A stretch of DNA of 62,535 bases from NCBI GenBank assembly GCA_964544155.1, contig CAZJAH010000015.1, positions 1 through 62,535 of the forward strand, given 5' to 3'. Positions within the stretch are counted from its first letter, which is position 1; every line of letters begins with the position of its first letter. The notes below the pieces were generated by a model that made no database searches, was not told the DNA's origin, and worked only from the letters and a program-made list of their open reading frames with translations. Position numbers and translations under genes: made by a program. This stretch comes from CAZJAH01 sp964544155 (GTDB lineage: Bacteria > Bacteroidota > Ignavibacteria > Kapaibacteriales > UBA2268). Of the stretch, positions 1 to 8,321 are shown piece by piece.

Positions 1-6
1 ATCATC

Positions 7-1176
7 TCAGTAATTCATTCCGAAGGCCCAGAGGGGTATAACGTTGCGGTAGCCGAATTCTATATCATCTTTTACCACATATGAATTACCGTCATCCTCG
101 ATCTGACTTTGTCCTTTGCTTTTTCCGCCTATTTCGAATGTATAATCATCGATTTTAAAATCCGCTTTTTTTGAAGATATAACATCATTTTTTACCCGCG
201 TTTGATTCAGAAAAAAGGTTTCCCTGATATTCCTTATGTTCGATTTGCTGCCAACCAGGTTGAAAATAATGTTACTATTATCCAAATACACTTTACCTAC
301 TTTGGCCAATCCCCTGAGTCCAGCCGTTTCATTGCGTAGCTGCATGATAAGGCCGGCTTTTTCCATATAGGAAAAATAATCATCAAGTGAATTTCTGCTA
401 ACGTTGATCATTTCCGCGATTTTTGTGAAATTCGGTTTAAAAGGCACGCTTTCGGCAATTATCGAAAGCAGGCGTTTTAGTTTGCGGCCTGTACCGACAT
501 TTAAGTTCGCGTATTGGGGGATGTCCGATTCCAGGGTTTGAACTATGACCTGGCCTAAACGGATATTAAATTCATTCTCAATCCCAAATGGATAATAACC
601 CCGCTTAAGATAATCACTGAATAGAGGCAGAGGATGCTCGATATCATTAAGCTTCACTTCGTTATTAATTATTTGGCTTAAGGAATAGACGCCGGTATCG
701 TAATCGTGGTATAGCTTTAGATATTCCCTGAATGAAAGCCCCTGCAACTGATAGATAATAGCCCGGCGGCTTAAGTCTGCCGAGCCTTTAATTATATCCA
801 GAATAGAAGAACCGGTAAATACCAGCTTCAAATTAGGAAAAGAGTCATAAATATTTTTTAATTCGCGGGACCAATCAGGATACTTATGAATTTCATCAAC
901 AAACAGATATTCTCCGGCGTTTTTATAAAAATCATCAGCTAATTCGACGAGCCTGTTTTCGCTGAAGTAAATATCATCCGCGCTTACATACAAAGCCCTT
1001 TTGGTATCCAAATTCTCTTTTATGTACTGCAGAATCATAGTAGTTTTGCCTACACCGCGGGCGCCGATAATCCCTATCATACGGCTATCCCATGAGACTT
1101 CACCGTATAAATAGCGCTTAAAGTCCGTTGCCGTATTCTGTAATAGCGATTCAAATTTCTGATATAGAGTTCTCAT
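7..1176 (-). CDS. AAA+ ATPase with C-terminal DUF4143 domain
   Basis: This 389-residue protein belongs to the AAA_14/DUF4143 family of stand-alone ATPases. The Walker A motif GARGVGKT is at residues 38-45, the Walker B motif LFVDE is at 91-95, and a sensor-1 stretch VFTGSS follows near 119-124. The C-terminal third resembles DUF4143, a winged-helix plus degenerate nuclease-like fold, with a final ADFKIDDYTFEIGGKSKG stretch that has the E-x-G-x-K spacing of PD-(D/E)XK folds. Cellular roles of the family are largely unknown; some members are thought to be toxin-like or mobile. The gene is complete, is alone on its strand, and diverges from the oxidoreductase at 1332. Family assignment is firm, function is open. 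Confidence 0.88.
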   Translation of the reverse strand: MRTLYQKFESLLQNTATDFKRYLYGEVSWDSRMIGIIGARGVGKTTMILQYIKENLDTKRALYVSADDIYFSENRLVELADDFYKNAGEYLFVDEIHKYPDWSRELKNIYDSFPNLKLVFTGSSILDIIKGSADLSRRAIIYQLQGLSFREYLKLYHDYDTGVYSLSQIINNEVKLNDIEHPLPLFSDYLKRGYYPFGIENEFNIRLGQVIVQTLESDIPQYANLNVGTGRKLKRLLSIIAESVPFKPNFTKIAEMINVSRNSLDDYFSYMEKAGLIMQLRNETAGLRGLAKVGKVYLDNSNIIFNLVGSKSNIRNIRETFFLNQTRVKNDVISSKKADFKIDDYTFEIGGKSKGQSQIEDDGNSYVVKDDIEFGYRNVIPLWAFGMNY

Positions 1177-1208
1177 AGCTTCTTTTTTTTAATAACAAAA
1201 TACACAAT

Positions 1209-1260
1209 TCGCACAACACAATCAACAATTTTTAATATTTTTGCTCAATGGATTGTGCGA
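1209..1260. promoter_or_regulatory. Inverted repeat in the divergent intergenic region
   Basis: TCGCACAA (1209-1216) is repeated in inverted orientation as TTGTGCGA (1253-1260), and CACAATC (1217-1223) pairs with GATTGTG (1251-1257). The arms lie 36 nt apart between the divergent ATPase and oxidoreductase genes. A dimeric regulator could bind here, but this is inferred from symmetry only. Confidence 0.3.
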
Positions 1261-1294
1261 TTCTCTTTCTATCCCACTTTTAAAAATAATTGCT

Positions 1295-1302
1295 TATATT
1301 TG
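1295..1302 (+). promoter_or_regulatory. Candidate Bacteroidota-type -7 box
   Basis: TATATTTG fits the TAnnTTTG -7 consensus of Bacteroidota housekeeping promoters and lies 30 nt before the ATG at 1332. No clear TTTG -33 element was found at the expected distance, so the call rests on half of the promoter. Confidence 0.35.
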
Positions 1303-1331
1303 CTTCCGGATTTATCAAAAACGGGATAAAA

Positions 1332-2303
1332 ATGGAAAAGATCAAAGTTTCGGTTATAGGCACAGGGCATCTCGGAAGCATTCATGCCAAACTCTGGCAT
1401 AAAAACGAAAACGCCATCCTGCAGGGTATATATGATATCGACAGAGATAAAGCAGCGAAATTATCCGCTGAGTACAATTGCAGGGCATTCGGCTCGGTCG
1501 ATGAAGCTATAGATGAGAGCGACATCCTGACCATCGCCGCCCCGACATCGGAGCACTACGCTATCGCTAAAAAATGTATCGAGCAGAAAAAGCATTGCCT
1601 TATCGAAAAGCCCATCACCGCCAAATATGAAGAAGCCGTACTGCTTATCGCGCTTGCCAGGGAAAACGGCGTTTCCATCCAGGTTGGGCATGTTGAGCGC
1701 TTTAATCCCGCTATCTCCGCGCTTAAAAATTATAAGATCGAACCCCTTTTTATCGAAACTCACAGACTGAGCCAGTTCAGCCCCAGGGCCACCGATGTAT
1801 CCGTTATCCACGACCTTATGATACATGATATAGATATTATGCTGTGGCTTGTTAAATCCGAAGTGGTTTCAGTGGACGCGAAATGCGTTTCCGTACTCAC
1901 AGATACGCCCGATATAGCCAATGCCCGTATTAAATTCGCCAACGGCGCTGTGGCTAATATCACGGCTTCGAGGATTTCCGCCCGCCCTATGCGCAAAACC
2001 CGGATTTTCCAAAAAGACGCCTATATCTCGATTGATTTTGCATCTAAGGAAGTTGAAGTTTACCGCCTGGATGACGGCGAGAGCGCAAGAATTATTCCCG
2101 CGACAATGCTCGGTTCGATCGAATCCGGCACTAAGAACAGAAATATTTACTTTGAGAAACCCCCGGTCGAAGAAGTTAATGCCATTGCCGAGGAGCAGCA
2201 GCAGTTTATCGACGCGCTAACACAGGGACAGCCCATACCTGTACGCGCTGAAGAAGCAGCCGAAGCATTGAGGATAGCAGAGGAAATAGCCGCACAGAGA
2301 TAG
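1332..2303 (+). CDS. Gfo/Idh/MocA-family NAD(P)-dependent oxidoreductase
   Basis: This 323-residue dehydrogenase has an N-terminal Rossmann fold with GTGHLG at residues 10-15 and an acidic residue (Asp35) placed to bind NAD ribose. It also has the conserved EKP motif (in CLIEKPIT) and a catalytic-region motif HDLMIHDIDIML. The last motif is common in UDP-N-acetylglucosamine 3-dehydrogenase (GnnA)-like members that prepare amino sugars for lipid A, so that role is possible but unproven. No aminotransferase or lpx gene lies beside it. I use the ATG at 1332. The frame stays open back to a TTG at 1290, but the extra 14 residues precede the normal Rossmann start and overlap the likely promoter. 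It appears monocistronic. Confidence 0.88.
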   Translation: MEKIKVSVIGTGHLGSIHAKLWHKNENAILQGIYDIDRDKAAKLSAEYNCRAFGSVDEAIDESDILTIAAPTSEHYAIAKKCIEQKKHCLIEKPITAKYEEAVLLIALARENGVSIQVGHVERFNPAISALKNYKIEPLFIETHRLSQFSPRATDVSVIHDLMIHDIDIMLWLVKSEVVSVDAKCVSVLTDTPDIANARIKFANGAVANITASRISARPMRKTRIFQKDAYISIDFASKEVEVYRLDDGESARIIPATMLGSIESGTKNRNIYFEKPPVEEVNAIAEEQQQFIDALTQGQPIPVRAEEAAEALRIAEEIAAQR

Positions 2304-2312
2304 CAGAGGAAG

Positions 2313-2560
2313 TTAATTATCAATAAAGGACTTTATTTTGAGTTCAATTTCATGGAGCAATTCTTCTACAGGTTCAAAAAGTGGGAGAACAAAATCCTGC
2401 GTGAAATCAAAAACATTTTCATAACCCCCCTTTTGTCGCCAGTTATATAATTAAGAAAAGAGCCGGCCATATTTTCTATCCTAAACTCCGGTTTTGATAA
2501 AATGAAGTGTGAATAAGGACTTTGTCGCAGAATGATTTTTTGCTTGTAAATTATTAATAA
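2313..2560 (-). pseudogene. Frameshifted gene remnant, identity unknown
   Basis: On the minus strand the stretch reads as protein-like sequence in two frames joined at a run of six C (2425-2430). The upstream part ends ...FLNYITGDKRG. Allowing one extra G gives a continuation GGYENVFDFTQDFVLPLFE that runs to a stop at 2313 and looks helical, with no internal stop. The upstream part has no start codon and is closed by a stop at 2561-2563, so only a C-terminal piece would remain. A 32-codon open frame also exists on the plus strand (2352-2450), so strand choice is not certain. The rest of the 2304-2635 gap holds nothing else recognisable. I do not know the family. Confidence 0.3.
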
Positions 2561-2591
2561 TTAAAATTGCATTTACAGCATAAAATATAAT

Positions 2592-2617
2592 AAAAAAAGC
2601 CGCCCGAAACAGGCGGC
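2592..2617 (-). terminator. Rho-independent terminator of the DUF1232 gene
   Basis: Read on the minus strand, the sequence forms a GCCGCC/GGCGGC stem with a 7-nt loop, followed by seven T. It lies 19 nt downstream of the stop codon of the gene ending at 2636. Confidence 0.85.
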
Positions 2618-2635
2618 TAATATCATTAATTCGTA

Positions 2636-3016
2636 TTATTCGGGCTTGCTATCGAGCTTTGTGGTCATATCTTTGAACCACCGCCCTACTCTCCTCTGGG
2701 CCAGTGCTTTATGCTCTTCCTTCACGTGCAGGGCCACCAGAGTAAGCGCCCCGGCGAGGGTGCCGAAGTCATCGGCAAATCCGGCTCCGGGCAGGAAGTC
2801 GGGTATGGCATCCATAGGTAGAATAAAATAGCCCAGCGCCCCAATAATTACTCCTTTTGCCCATTTGGGCGTATCCTTATCCATAAGGGAATAATAAAGC
2901 GTCAGAGCTATTTCAATTAATTTGCTGCCGGCTTTCTTTGCCGAAAGCGCAATTTTTTGAAAGAAATTGACTTCGCTATATTCTTCCTGATATTTATTTA
3001 ACTGCTCTACCTGCAT
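2636..3016 (-). CDS. DUF1232 (YkvA-like) small membrane protein
   Basis: The 126-residue protein carries the DUF1232 signature YFILPMDAIPDFLPGAGFAD near residues 63-82, a Pro- and Asp-rich loop following a short hydrophobic helix. An amphipathic N-terminal helix comes before it and a charged C-terminal tail follows. YkvA-like proteins are widespread, associate with membranes and have no established biochemical role. The gene follows the C1 peptidase gene on the same strand 55 nt downstream and ends at a strong terminator, so the two may be cotranscribed. The family is clear; the function is not. Confidence 0.85.
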   Translation of the reverse strand: MQVEQLNKYQEEYSEVNFFQKIALSAKKAGSKLIEIALTLYYSLMDKDTPKWAKGVIIGALGYFILPMDAIPDFLPGAGFADDFGTLAGALTLVALHVKEEHKALAQRRVGRWFKDMTTKLDSKPE

Positions 3017-3071
3017 TATTTCTCCTTTTATTCTCCACTTTACTTAAGGTATAGAAGTATTTATAAGCTAA

Positions 3072-4301
3072 TTATTTAACGGCAATTTTGCTTATCAGGT
3101 CTTTCACTGCCGATTTATGAATGAAGAAATTCATTAGTTTCAGCTTTATATAATCCTCGTGGTAGAAGTAATAGCCTATGTTTTTGCCGTTGCGCGAACC
3201 GCTGCCGGAATCCTTGATCAGGAACCAGAAGCCGTCGTCATTTTCTTTATATCCCACAAGGTGGATAGCGTGGTCATCTGTGGTAGTGCCGTTGCTTACC
3301 CTAAACTGGCGGGCGTACTCATCGATATATTCAGAGGGAATATCATAGCTGGGAACCACGGCAACCTCATACTTTGAATTATAGCCTGTTTCGGATACGT
3401 CTCCGCCGATCATCATGGTATAGCCGTTTTTGACAGAGCTTTTTATCGATTCCATAAATTCGTTTAATGGAACATTGTTGTAAGTTTCTGAATTCCACCA
3501 GTTATCCGGAACATCGTGCTCTACCTTTTGCCAGTATGGTTTCTCAAGGATAGAAAGAACATCTACGTAATCATCAGGTTTGATCTTAACTACTTTTTCC
3601 AGGTATTCTCTGGGAGTCATCCTTTCACCATCCACGGTTACAAATTCAGGAGGAGCGCCCAGGTAATAGTTCAGTATGGACTTGATGGTCTCCAGCGCTG
3701 CTTCTTCATTCCAGTCGTTTCTTTCCTTGACTGATTCGAGGAACTGCTTCATTTCCTTATACATAAGGTTATGAGCGTGATATTCCTGGCCTGCAGGCTT
3801 GCCCGGATATGCTTCAGCCGGAACGCATCCGTACATTCTCCACATGCGGCGCACGGCATTGGCCTGCGAGCCTTCTCCGAAATGGGAATCTCCTCTTTCG
3901 CGTATAAAGCGTCGGGCTTTCTCAACATATTCCCAGTAAACGGTGTATATTTCCGAGAAATCCAATTTCTTGCCGTGAAGCCTGTAAACTTCCGATTCGA
4001 AGAATGAAGTAGTTGCAAAACACCAGCAAGTGCCGGTCCATCCCTGCGAGATCGGCTCATTGTGCCAGTAGTATTTGTATTCTTCTTTATCTGTAGGGAA
4101 GTTATAGCCCTGCATATCCATTTTAAAGCTAAGCTTCTCTTCTTCCTCTTCTTTTTGATATTTCTCAGTGGATTCCTTTATTTTCTCCCAGAAAGGATTG
4201 GGATATTCCTGAAGCTTGCCTTTATCTCTTCGCGGCTCGTCAGCGTTTGCAGCATAAGCAAATATTACAAAGGGCAATAATATAATGAATAATCTTCTCA
4301 T
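3072..4301 (-). CDS. Secreted C1-family cysteine peptidase (bleomycin hydrolase/aminopeptidase C type)
   Basis: The 409-residue precursor starts with a signal peptide (hydrophobic residues 3-18, likely cleavage after ANA). A charged Lys/Glu-rich spacer comes next, then a papain-fold domain. The oxyanion-hole Gln and catalytic Cys sit in QGWTGTCWCF (Gln86, Cys92). The catalytic His is in DDHAIHLVGY (His344). The third active-site position, usually Asn in an NSW motif, is Asp364 in IKDSGSG; I recall similar KDSG sequences in other Bacteroidota members but cannot confirm it here. The large insertion between Cys and His fits the C1B subfamily. It is predicted to act in the periplasm or outside the cell on peptides. 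It diverges from the OmpA gene at 4470. Confidence 0.88.
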   Translation of the reverse strand: MRRLFIILLPFVIFAYAANADEPRRDKGKLQEYPNPFWEKIKESTEKYQKEEEEEKLSFKMDMQGYNFPTDKEEYKYYWHNEPISQGWTGTCWCFATTSFFESEVYRLHGKKLDFSEIYTVYWEYVEKARRFIRERGDSHFGEGSQANAVRRMWRMYGCVPAEAYPGKPAGQEYHAHNLMYKEMKQFLESVKERNDWNEEAALETIKSILNYYLGAPPEFVTVDGERMTPREYLEKVVKIKPDDYVDVLSILEKPYWQKVEHDVPDNWWNSETYNNVPLNEFMESIKSSVKNGYTMMIGGDVSETGYNSKYEVAVVPSYDIPSEYIDEYARQFRVSNGTTTDDHAIHLVGYKENDDGFWFLIKDSGSGSRNGKNIGYYFYHEDYIKLKLMNFFIHKSAVKDLISKIAVK

Positions 4302-4359
4302 TTCACTTTACCATCGATTAATATTACAAGTTAAATTTTCACTAATAAAAACTAATGTG

Positions 4360-4393
4360 TAGATTTGTAAAATAAATTTTATAGATTACAAAT
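4360..4393. promoter_or_regulatory. Candidate -7 box and inverted repeat in divergent promoter region
   Basis: TAGATTTG at 4360-4367 fits the TAnnTTTG -7 consensus for the plus-strand OmpA gene. It overlaps an inverted repeat with ATTTGTAA (4363-4370) and TTACAAAT (4386-4393). The region between the C1 peptidase and OmpA genes is only 168 nt and must hold both promoters. No -33 element was identified, and AT-rich sequence can produce such symmetry by chance. Confidence 0.3.
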
Positions 4394-4469
4394 ATTCTCT
4401 CTTATAAAGATAGCATTTATAAGGGATTAAAACCATAGTTCTTTAAAAGTATCGGAGAATTTTGCTATA

Positions 4470-6548
4470 ATGAGATCGGCAGCCGGCTTATTGCTGACGG
4501 TACTTGCCCTGGCATTTAGCAGCATAAATGCTCAGGATAATACCCCCGCCAATAACCAGGATACAGTAATATACATATGGGAAGATTCCTTACGGGCTTA
4601 CGAAACCAAGCCCCGGTTCGGCATATACGGAAGATATGCCCAGAACCTGCATTTATCCGACTTCAATAAATTGCCCGGAGTGCCGAGTTGCTGCCCGCAG
4701 TTCACTTTTGGTACGGATCCCGGATTCGAAGCAGGAATTCTGGCGCAGTTCCACATTAATTATGATTTTATGATAGGTGCGAGAACCGGATTCGGTATTT
4801 ACAACGGATATTTCGAAGAAACCGAACCCGAAGAATTCATCATTGACGGCATTCCTTATAATGGCGCTTTCGAGCACAGGCTCGAAGCAATGCTTAGCGC
4901 TGTGAGCCTTGATCTAGAGGGATACTACCGCCTGACCGGCAGCCTTTTCGCTAACGCGGGATTGAAAGCAGCGTTTATGCTTCAAAAAGAATACGACCAG
5001 ATAGAAGAGATAGTAGATCCTTCAGACAGGGGCACCTTCAATGAAACAGGCTTGACAACAAGAAACGACACCGAAGGCACAATAAACGAGGCTTCATCGA
5101 TTATCATGGGCGCCAATGCCGGCATCAGCTATGAGCTGCCCCTGAACAAGTCCCGCTCGCTTATAATGGCGCCGGAGCTTAACTATACATTCTTCTTTAC
5201 TCCTGTGGTAAGCGGCCAAACATGGAATATACACAGGATAACCGGCGGGCTCGCGATTAAATACAAACAGCCGCCTCCGCCGCCGCCTCCTCCGCCGCCG
5301 CCATTGCCCGCGCCAATGCCTGAGCTTTTCTACCCCGGCGAACCGCCCACTCTGGCCGTAGAGGTCGAAGCCGTGCAGGTGGATTCTCTGGGCAGAGTAT
5401 CAGATGATTTCAACATAAGGATAGAGGACTTCGTATCTCTGAATATGAGGCCGCTGCTCAATTATGTTTTCTTTGAAGAAAATTCAGCGGAATTACCGGA
5501 CAGGTATGAGCTTTATAATCCCGGCCAAACCGGACAGTTCAACTTTAAAATGCTCCAGGAAAAAAACGCCCTGGAGACTTATTACCATGTTCTGAATATC
5601 ATCGGCTACAGGCTTAGAGAAAATCCCGGTGTCAACATTACATTGGTTGGCACTAATTCGGATACCGGTCAGGAAAAAGACAACTTAGAATTATCCCGCC
5701 AAAGAGCCGAATCAGTGGCCGATTATTTATATGATGTATGGGGTATAAGCAGGGAAAGGATGCGCGTGGAAGCACGCAAGCTCCCTAGGCAGGCAACTAA
5801 ATCGGATGATCCGGGTGATGAAGCCGAAAACCGCCGCGTTGAGATCATCTCATCAGATAATAATATAACTGAGCCCGTGATAACAACCGATACGCTTAGG
5901 GTGCTATCAGCAGTGAAAGTGCGCTTTTTGCCTAAAACCGTGTCTGAAGCAGGCATTAAGGAATGGTCACTGAAAGCTACACAGAGCGATAAAACGCTCG
6001 TATCATACTCAGGCAAGGGCGATGTGCCCCAAAGGCTGGAATGGGATTTGGAAAACAAGGACCAGAACGTCCCCCGCCGCGCCGGGCATGTGGATTTTTC
6101 ATTAAGTGTCACCGATTCTCTAGGCCAGACAGTTTCAACCAAAAGGAACTGGATACCTGTCGAACAGCTCACAATCGAAAAGAAAAGGCTTGAACATAAA
6201 ACTGACAGAGAATTTGAATACTATAGCCTTATATTGTTTGATTTCGGTTCAACTAAATTAGAAAAAGAGCACCGCTCGGTTGTGGATTTTGTTAAGAACA
6301 GAGTAACTCCGGAAGCTGACGTATTTATATACGGATACACAGACAGAATGGGCGAAGAAGCAATAAACAAAAGGATTTCCCGGGAGCGCGCACAGGCAGT
6401 CGCCAAAAGGCTTGATATACCCGGCGCGGTTGTTAAGGGCGTTGGCGAAGCCGAACTGCTTTATGACAACAGCCTGCCGGAAGGCCGCTTCTACTGCAGG
6501 ACTGTTACCATTACCATCGAAACACCTGTAAGAGAAGAAACCGAGTAG
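4470..6548 (+). CDS. OmpA-family outer membrane protein with two OmpA-like modules
   Basis: This 692-residue protein is probably an outer membrane barrel tethered to peptidoglycan. In order it has a signal peptide (cleavage near Ala21) and a beta-rich barrel region (about 22-266) with a twin-cysteine motif VPSCCPQF at 71-78. Next is a run of eleven prolines plus LPAP (268-282), then a first OmpA-like module (about 330-460) with NSDTG, LSRQRA and AENRRVEI. An Ig-like spacer (about 470-590) and a second OmpA-like module (about 595-685) with YTDRMG, ISRERA and EGRFYCRTVTI complete it. Both modules keep the Asp and Arg positions that bind diaminopimelate in classical OmpA. It is a paralog of the gene at 23046, sharing the CC motif, the EEIV-P-GTF stretch and domain order. 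It is transcribed alone and ends at a bidirectional terminator. Confidence 0.9.
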   Translation: MRSAAGLLLTVLALAFSSINAQDNTPANNQDTVIYIWEDSLRAYETKPRFGIYGRYAQNLHLSDFNKLPGVPSCCPQFTFGTDPGFEAGILAQFHINYDFMIGARTGFGIYNGYFEETEPEEFIIDGIPYNGAFEHRLEAMLSAVSLDLEGYYRLTGSLFANAGLKAAFMLQKEYDQIEEIVDPSDRGTFNETGLTTRNDTEGTINEASSIIMGANAGISYELPLNKSRSLIMAPELNYTFFFTPVVSGQTWNIHRITGGLAIKYKQPPPPPPPPPPPLPAPMPELFYPGEPPTLAVEVEAVQVDSLGRVSDDFNIRIEDFVSLNMRPLLNYVFFEENSAELPDRYELYNPGQTGQFNFKMLQEKNALETYYHVLNIIGYRLRENPGVNITLVGTNSDTGQEKDNLELSRQRAESVADYLYDVWGISRERMRVEARKLPRQATKSDDPGDEAENRRVEIISSDNNITEPVITTDTLRVLSAVKVRFLPKTVSEAGIKEWSLKATQSDKTLVSYSGKGDVPQRLEWDLENKDQNVPRRAGHVDFSLSVTDSLGQTVSTKRNWIPVEQLTIEKKRLEHKTDREFEYYSLILFDFGSTKLEKEHRSVVDFVKNRVTPEADVFIYGYTDRMGEEAINKRISRERAQAVAKRLDIPGAVVKGVGEAELLYDNSLPEGRFYCRTVTITIETPVREETE

Positions 6549-6574
6549 AATTCATTAGAATTAAATAAATATCA

Positions 6575-6609
6575 AGCCGCTGCTGAATTATCAGGGCGGC
6601 TTTTTTATT
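6575..6609. terminator. Bidirectional terminator between convergent genes
   Basis: AGCCGC (6575-6580) pairs with GCGGCT (6596-6601), with an inner CTGA/TCAG stem and ATTA loop. A run of T follows on the plus strand, so it clearly ends the OmpA gene. It may also serve the methyltransferase gene ending at 6605, which overlaps its distal side. Confidence 0.8.
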
Positions 6610-7237
6610 TAACCATGTCTTTTACACAAAGTACCTGGAAGGCTTTTTCAGGTGCATCGCGTGTATATTTTTGAGAAATATCTGAAACAAGCTGCCAAAA
6701 CCTCCGGGGCTTGAATTTAAGTTCCGCGTATTCACCACGGAGCGGCTTCCAACCGTTAATTCCGATTACTTTATAACCGAGTCCTCGCATTTCATCGACT
6801 TCCCAACCCGACCGGTGCAGCTGCCAGGGATTATTCTCATATTCTCCCTGAGGCAGGAAACCCTTTGGTGTAAAGATAATTACTTTCTTACGGGCAATTT
6901 TCTCCATCATTTCAATCAGTTTAATGCCGTCATTTTTTTCCAGATGTTCTATCAGGTCAGATGCCAGTACGCAGTCGAAGCTCTTAACCGCGAAATGGCT
7001 GCCAATATCCATAACGTCAATATTATGGTATGAGTCATGCAGGCCCTTTTCTCTGCTTTTTTCTATGCTCGGAACAAAGGCGTCCACTCCTTCTTTTCTT
7101 ATTTGCGGGGGCAGAGCCTTTACAGGGGAATTGCTGCCGCATCCGACATCCAGTATGCTGGAGCAACCGCAGGTGACTTTGCGCAACTCGGCGTAATAAT
7201 CCGGGAATATCTTACGGTAAATATTTTTTAAAAACAT
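6605..7237 (-). CDS. Class I SAM-dependent methyltransferase
   Basis: The 210-residue protein has the SAM-binding glycine motif ILDVGCGS near residues 28-35, an acidic residue in GVDAFVPS, and a motif-II region FDCVLASDLIEHLEKNDG. The DLIEHL stretch is typical of methyltransferase type 11/UbiE-like enzymes that act on small molecules, sugars or lipids. Later motifs such as KVIIFTPKGFLPQGEYENNP resemble methyltransferases found in glycan or O-antigen gene sets, but no such neighbour is present. It faces the OmpA gene convergently and has no same-strand partner close by. The substrate cannot be told. Confidence 0.85.
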   Translation of the reverse strand: MFLKNIYRKIFPDYYAELRKVTCGCSSILDVGCGSNSPVKALPPQIRKEGVDAFVPSIEKSREKGLHDSYHNIDVMDIGSHFAVKSFDCVLASDLIEHLEKNDGIKLIEMMEKIARKKVIIFTPKGFLPQGEYENNPWQLHRSGWEVDEMRGLGYKVIGINGWKPLRGEYAELKFKPRRFWQLVSDISQKYTRDAPEKAFQVLCVKDMVK

Positions 7238-7555
7238 ATTTAATTTTTATCAGATAACAAAGCGCAAATTTAAAAAACAAAATCCAATTCCAATCCATTA
7301 ATGAATGATAATTATACTACTAATTAATAGTGGATATAACAACAGGTGGTGAGCGAGCCATATACTACTGCTCCCTCAATAATCTACATGTACTATTTTA
7401 TCTTTTGCCCGATTTCTTCTTATACATTTACCGGGCACCGGCGCCAAAAATAATTGTCTGAACCCGGGAGAAATAGGATTAAAGGACCGGCCGCGCTACG
7501 CCCAGCTTTTGCTATGTCTTCGAAGGGGCTAAATACTTCCCAGCACGAAACTTCT
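7238..7555. other. Intergenic region without recognisable gene
   Basis: The 318 nt hold the promoter region of the minus-strand methyltransferase and the 3' flank of the minus-strand RDD gene. I saw no open frame of protein character, tRNA, terminator or clear repeat. The right half (about 7430-7550) is richer in GC than the left and might be transcribed, but no structure could be named. Confidence 0.5.
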
Positions 7556-8275
7556 CTAAATCCGGCCGTGATACTTATTATAATCACTTAGCAAATCTCT
7601 CAGGAATTGCATGGCGTCGCTTTCGGATTTCACTTGCAGCTTGCTTTCGTAATGATTCTTAGCTTTGTAAATGCCTTCCACGAGCCGGTCTCTTTCATCT
7701 GATGAGTAATAGGCATTGATTATATCGCGAATAAGTACCGCATCATCATCCGAGAGCCTGTCGGTATTTGGATACTTTGGCGGTGAGTCATCTATTTCGG
7801 TATATGTGGTATGAGCAAAATCGACTGGCCTGTCTATCCTTACTACCGTTGTGCCAGCAGCCATATCGCCGAGCCGCTGATTATTTTTGCTAATAACTAT
7901 GGCGATAATTCCTACCCCAAAAAGGAAGTAATCCACAAATGATAAAAGCCACCTGATAAAATATGCCCCAAATGTAGGCCTGAGGCCGTCCAGCCGCTTT
8001 ACTTGTATTTTTAGCATCTTCTTGCCCGGGGTCTGGCCGTTCATAAAATATTCAAATAAAATCTGGTATAAAAGCGTTGGAAAAACCATCAGGTATATGA
8101 ATACTGTACCGATATCTGTCTGCAATCCGAGAGCACCGATAATAAAGGCTAAACCTATCCAATATAATACTCTTACTACAAAGTCGATTATGGCGGCAAT
8201 CGCCCTGTCACCTATACCTGCCTGGGGAAATTCAAGCTCTACATTTTGGCTGGTTTCAAATTTAATATTTTCCAT
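7556..8275 (-). CDS. RDD-family membrane protein
   Basis: This 239-residue protein opens with the RDD-domain pattern GIGDRAIAAIIDFVVRVLYW. It continues through several hydrophobic helices and the conserved GQTPGKKMLKIQVKRLDG loop, ending the domain around NNQRLGDMAAGTTVV. A cytoplasmic tail of about 90 charged residues follows. RDD proteins are polytopic membrane proteins; some have been linked to ion transport or envelope stress. It is divergent from the SpoIIM-like gene with only 46 nt between the start codons. That arrangement places it in the same module as the operon 8322-14501, since RDD and SpoIIM genes often travel together with MoxR/DUF58 genes. Confidence 0.9.
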   Translation of the reverse strand: MENIKFETSQNVELEFPQAGIGDRAIAAIIDFVVRVLYWIGLAFIIGALGLQTDIGTVFIYLMVFPTLLYQILFEYFMNGQTPGKKMLKIQVKRLDGLRPTFGAYFIRWLLSFVDYFLFGVGIIAIVISKNNQRLGDMAAGTTVVRIDRPVDFAHTTYTEIDDSPPKYPNTDRLSDDDAVLIRDIINAYYSSDERDRLVEGIYKAKNHYESKLQVKSESDAMQFLRDLLSDYNKYHGRI

Positions 8276-8321
8276 GTGTATATTTTTTATTAATTTGGAT
8301 AAAAATCAAATCAAAAGGCCT
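8276..8321. promoter_or_regulatory. Compact divergent promoter region
   Basis: Only 46 nt separate the start codons of the RDD and SpoIIM-like genes, so the two promoters must overlap each other or extend into the coding sequences. AAAAGG lies just before the plus-strand ATG and may act as a ribosome binding site. Confidence 0.5.

Noticed and set aside
1290..1331. Upstream TTG start for the Gfo/Idh/MocA oxidoreductase
   Set aside because: The extra 14 residues precede the Rossmann fold and overlap the likely promoter; ATG 1332 fits better.
5270..5316. CCG/CCT repeat tract as a tandem repeat element
   Set aside because: It encodes the proline run of the OmpA-family protein and is explained by coding sequence.
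8022..8321. Extended N terminus of the SpoIIM-like protein
   Set aside because: That stretch is antisense to the RDD gene; the family start and the ribosome binding site are at 8322.
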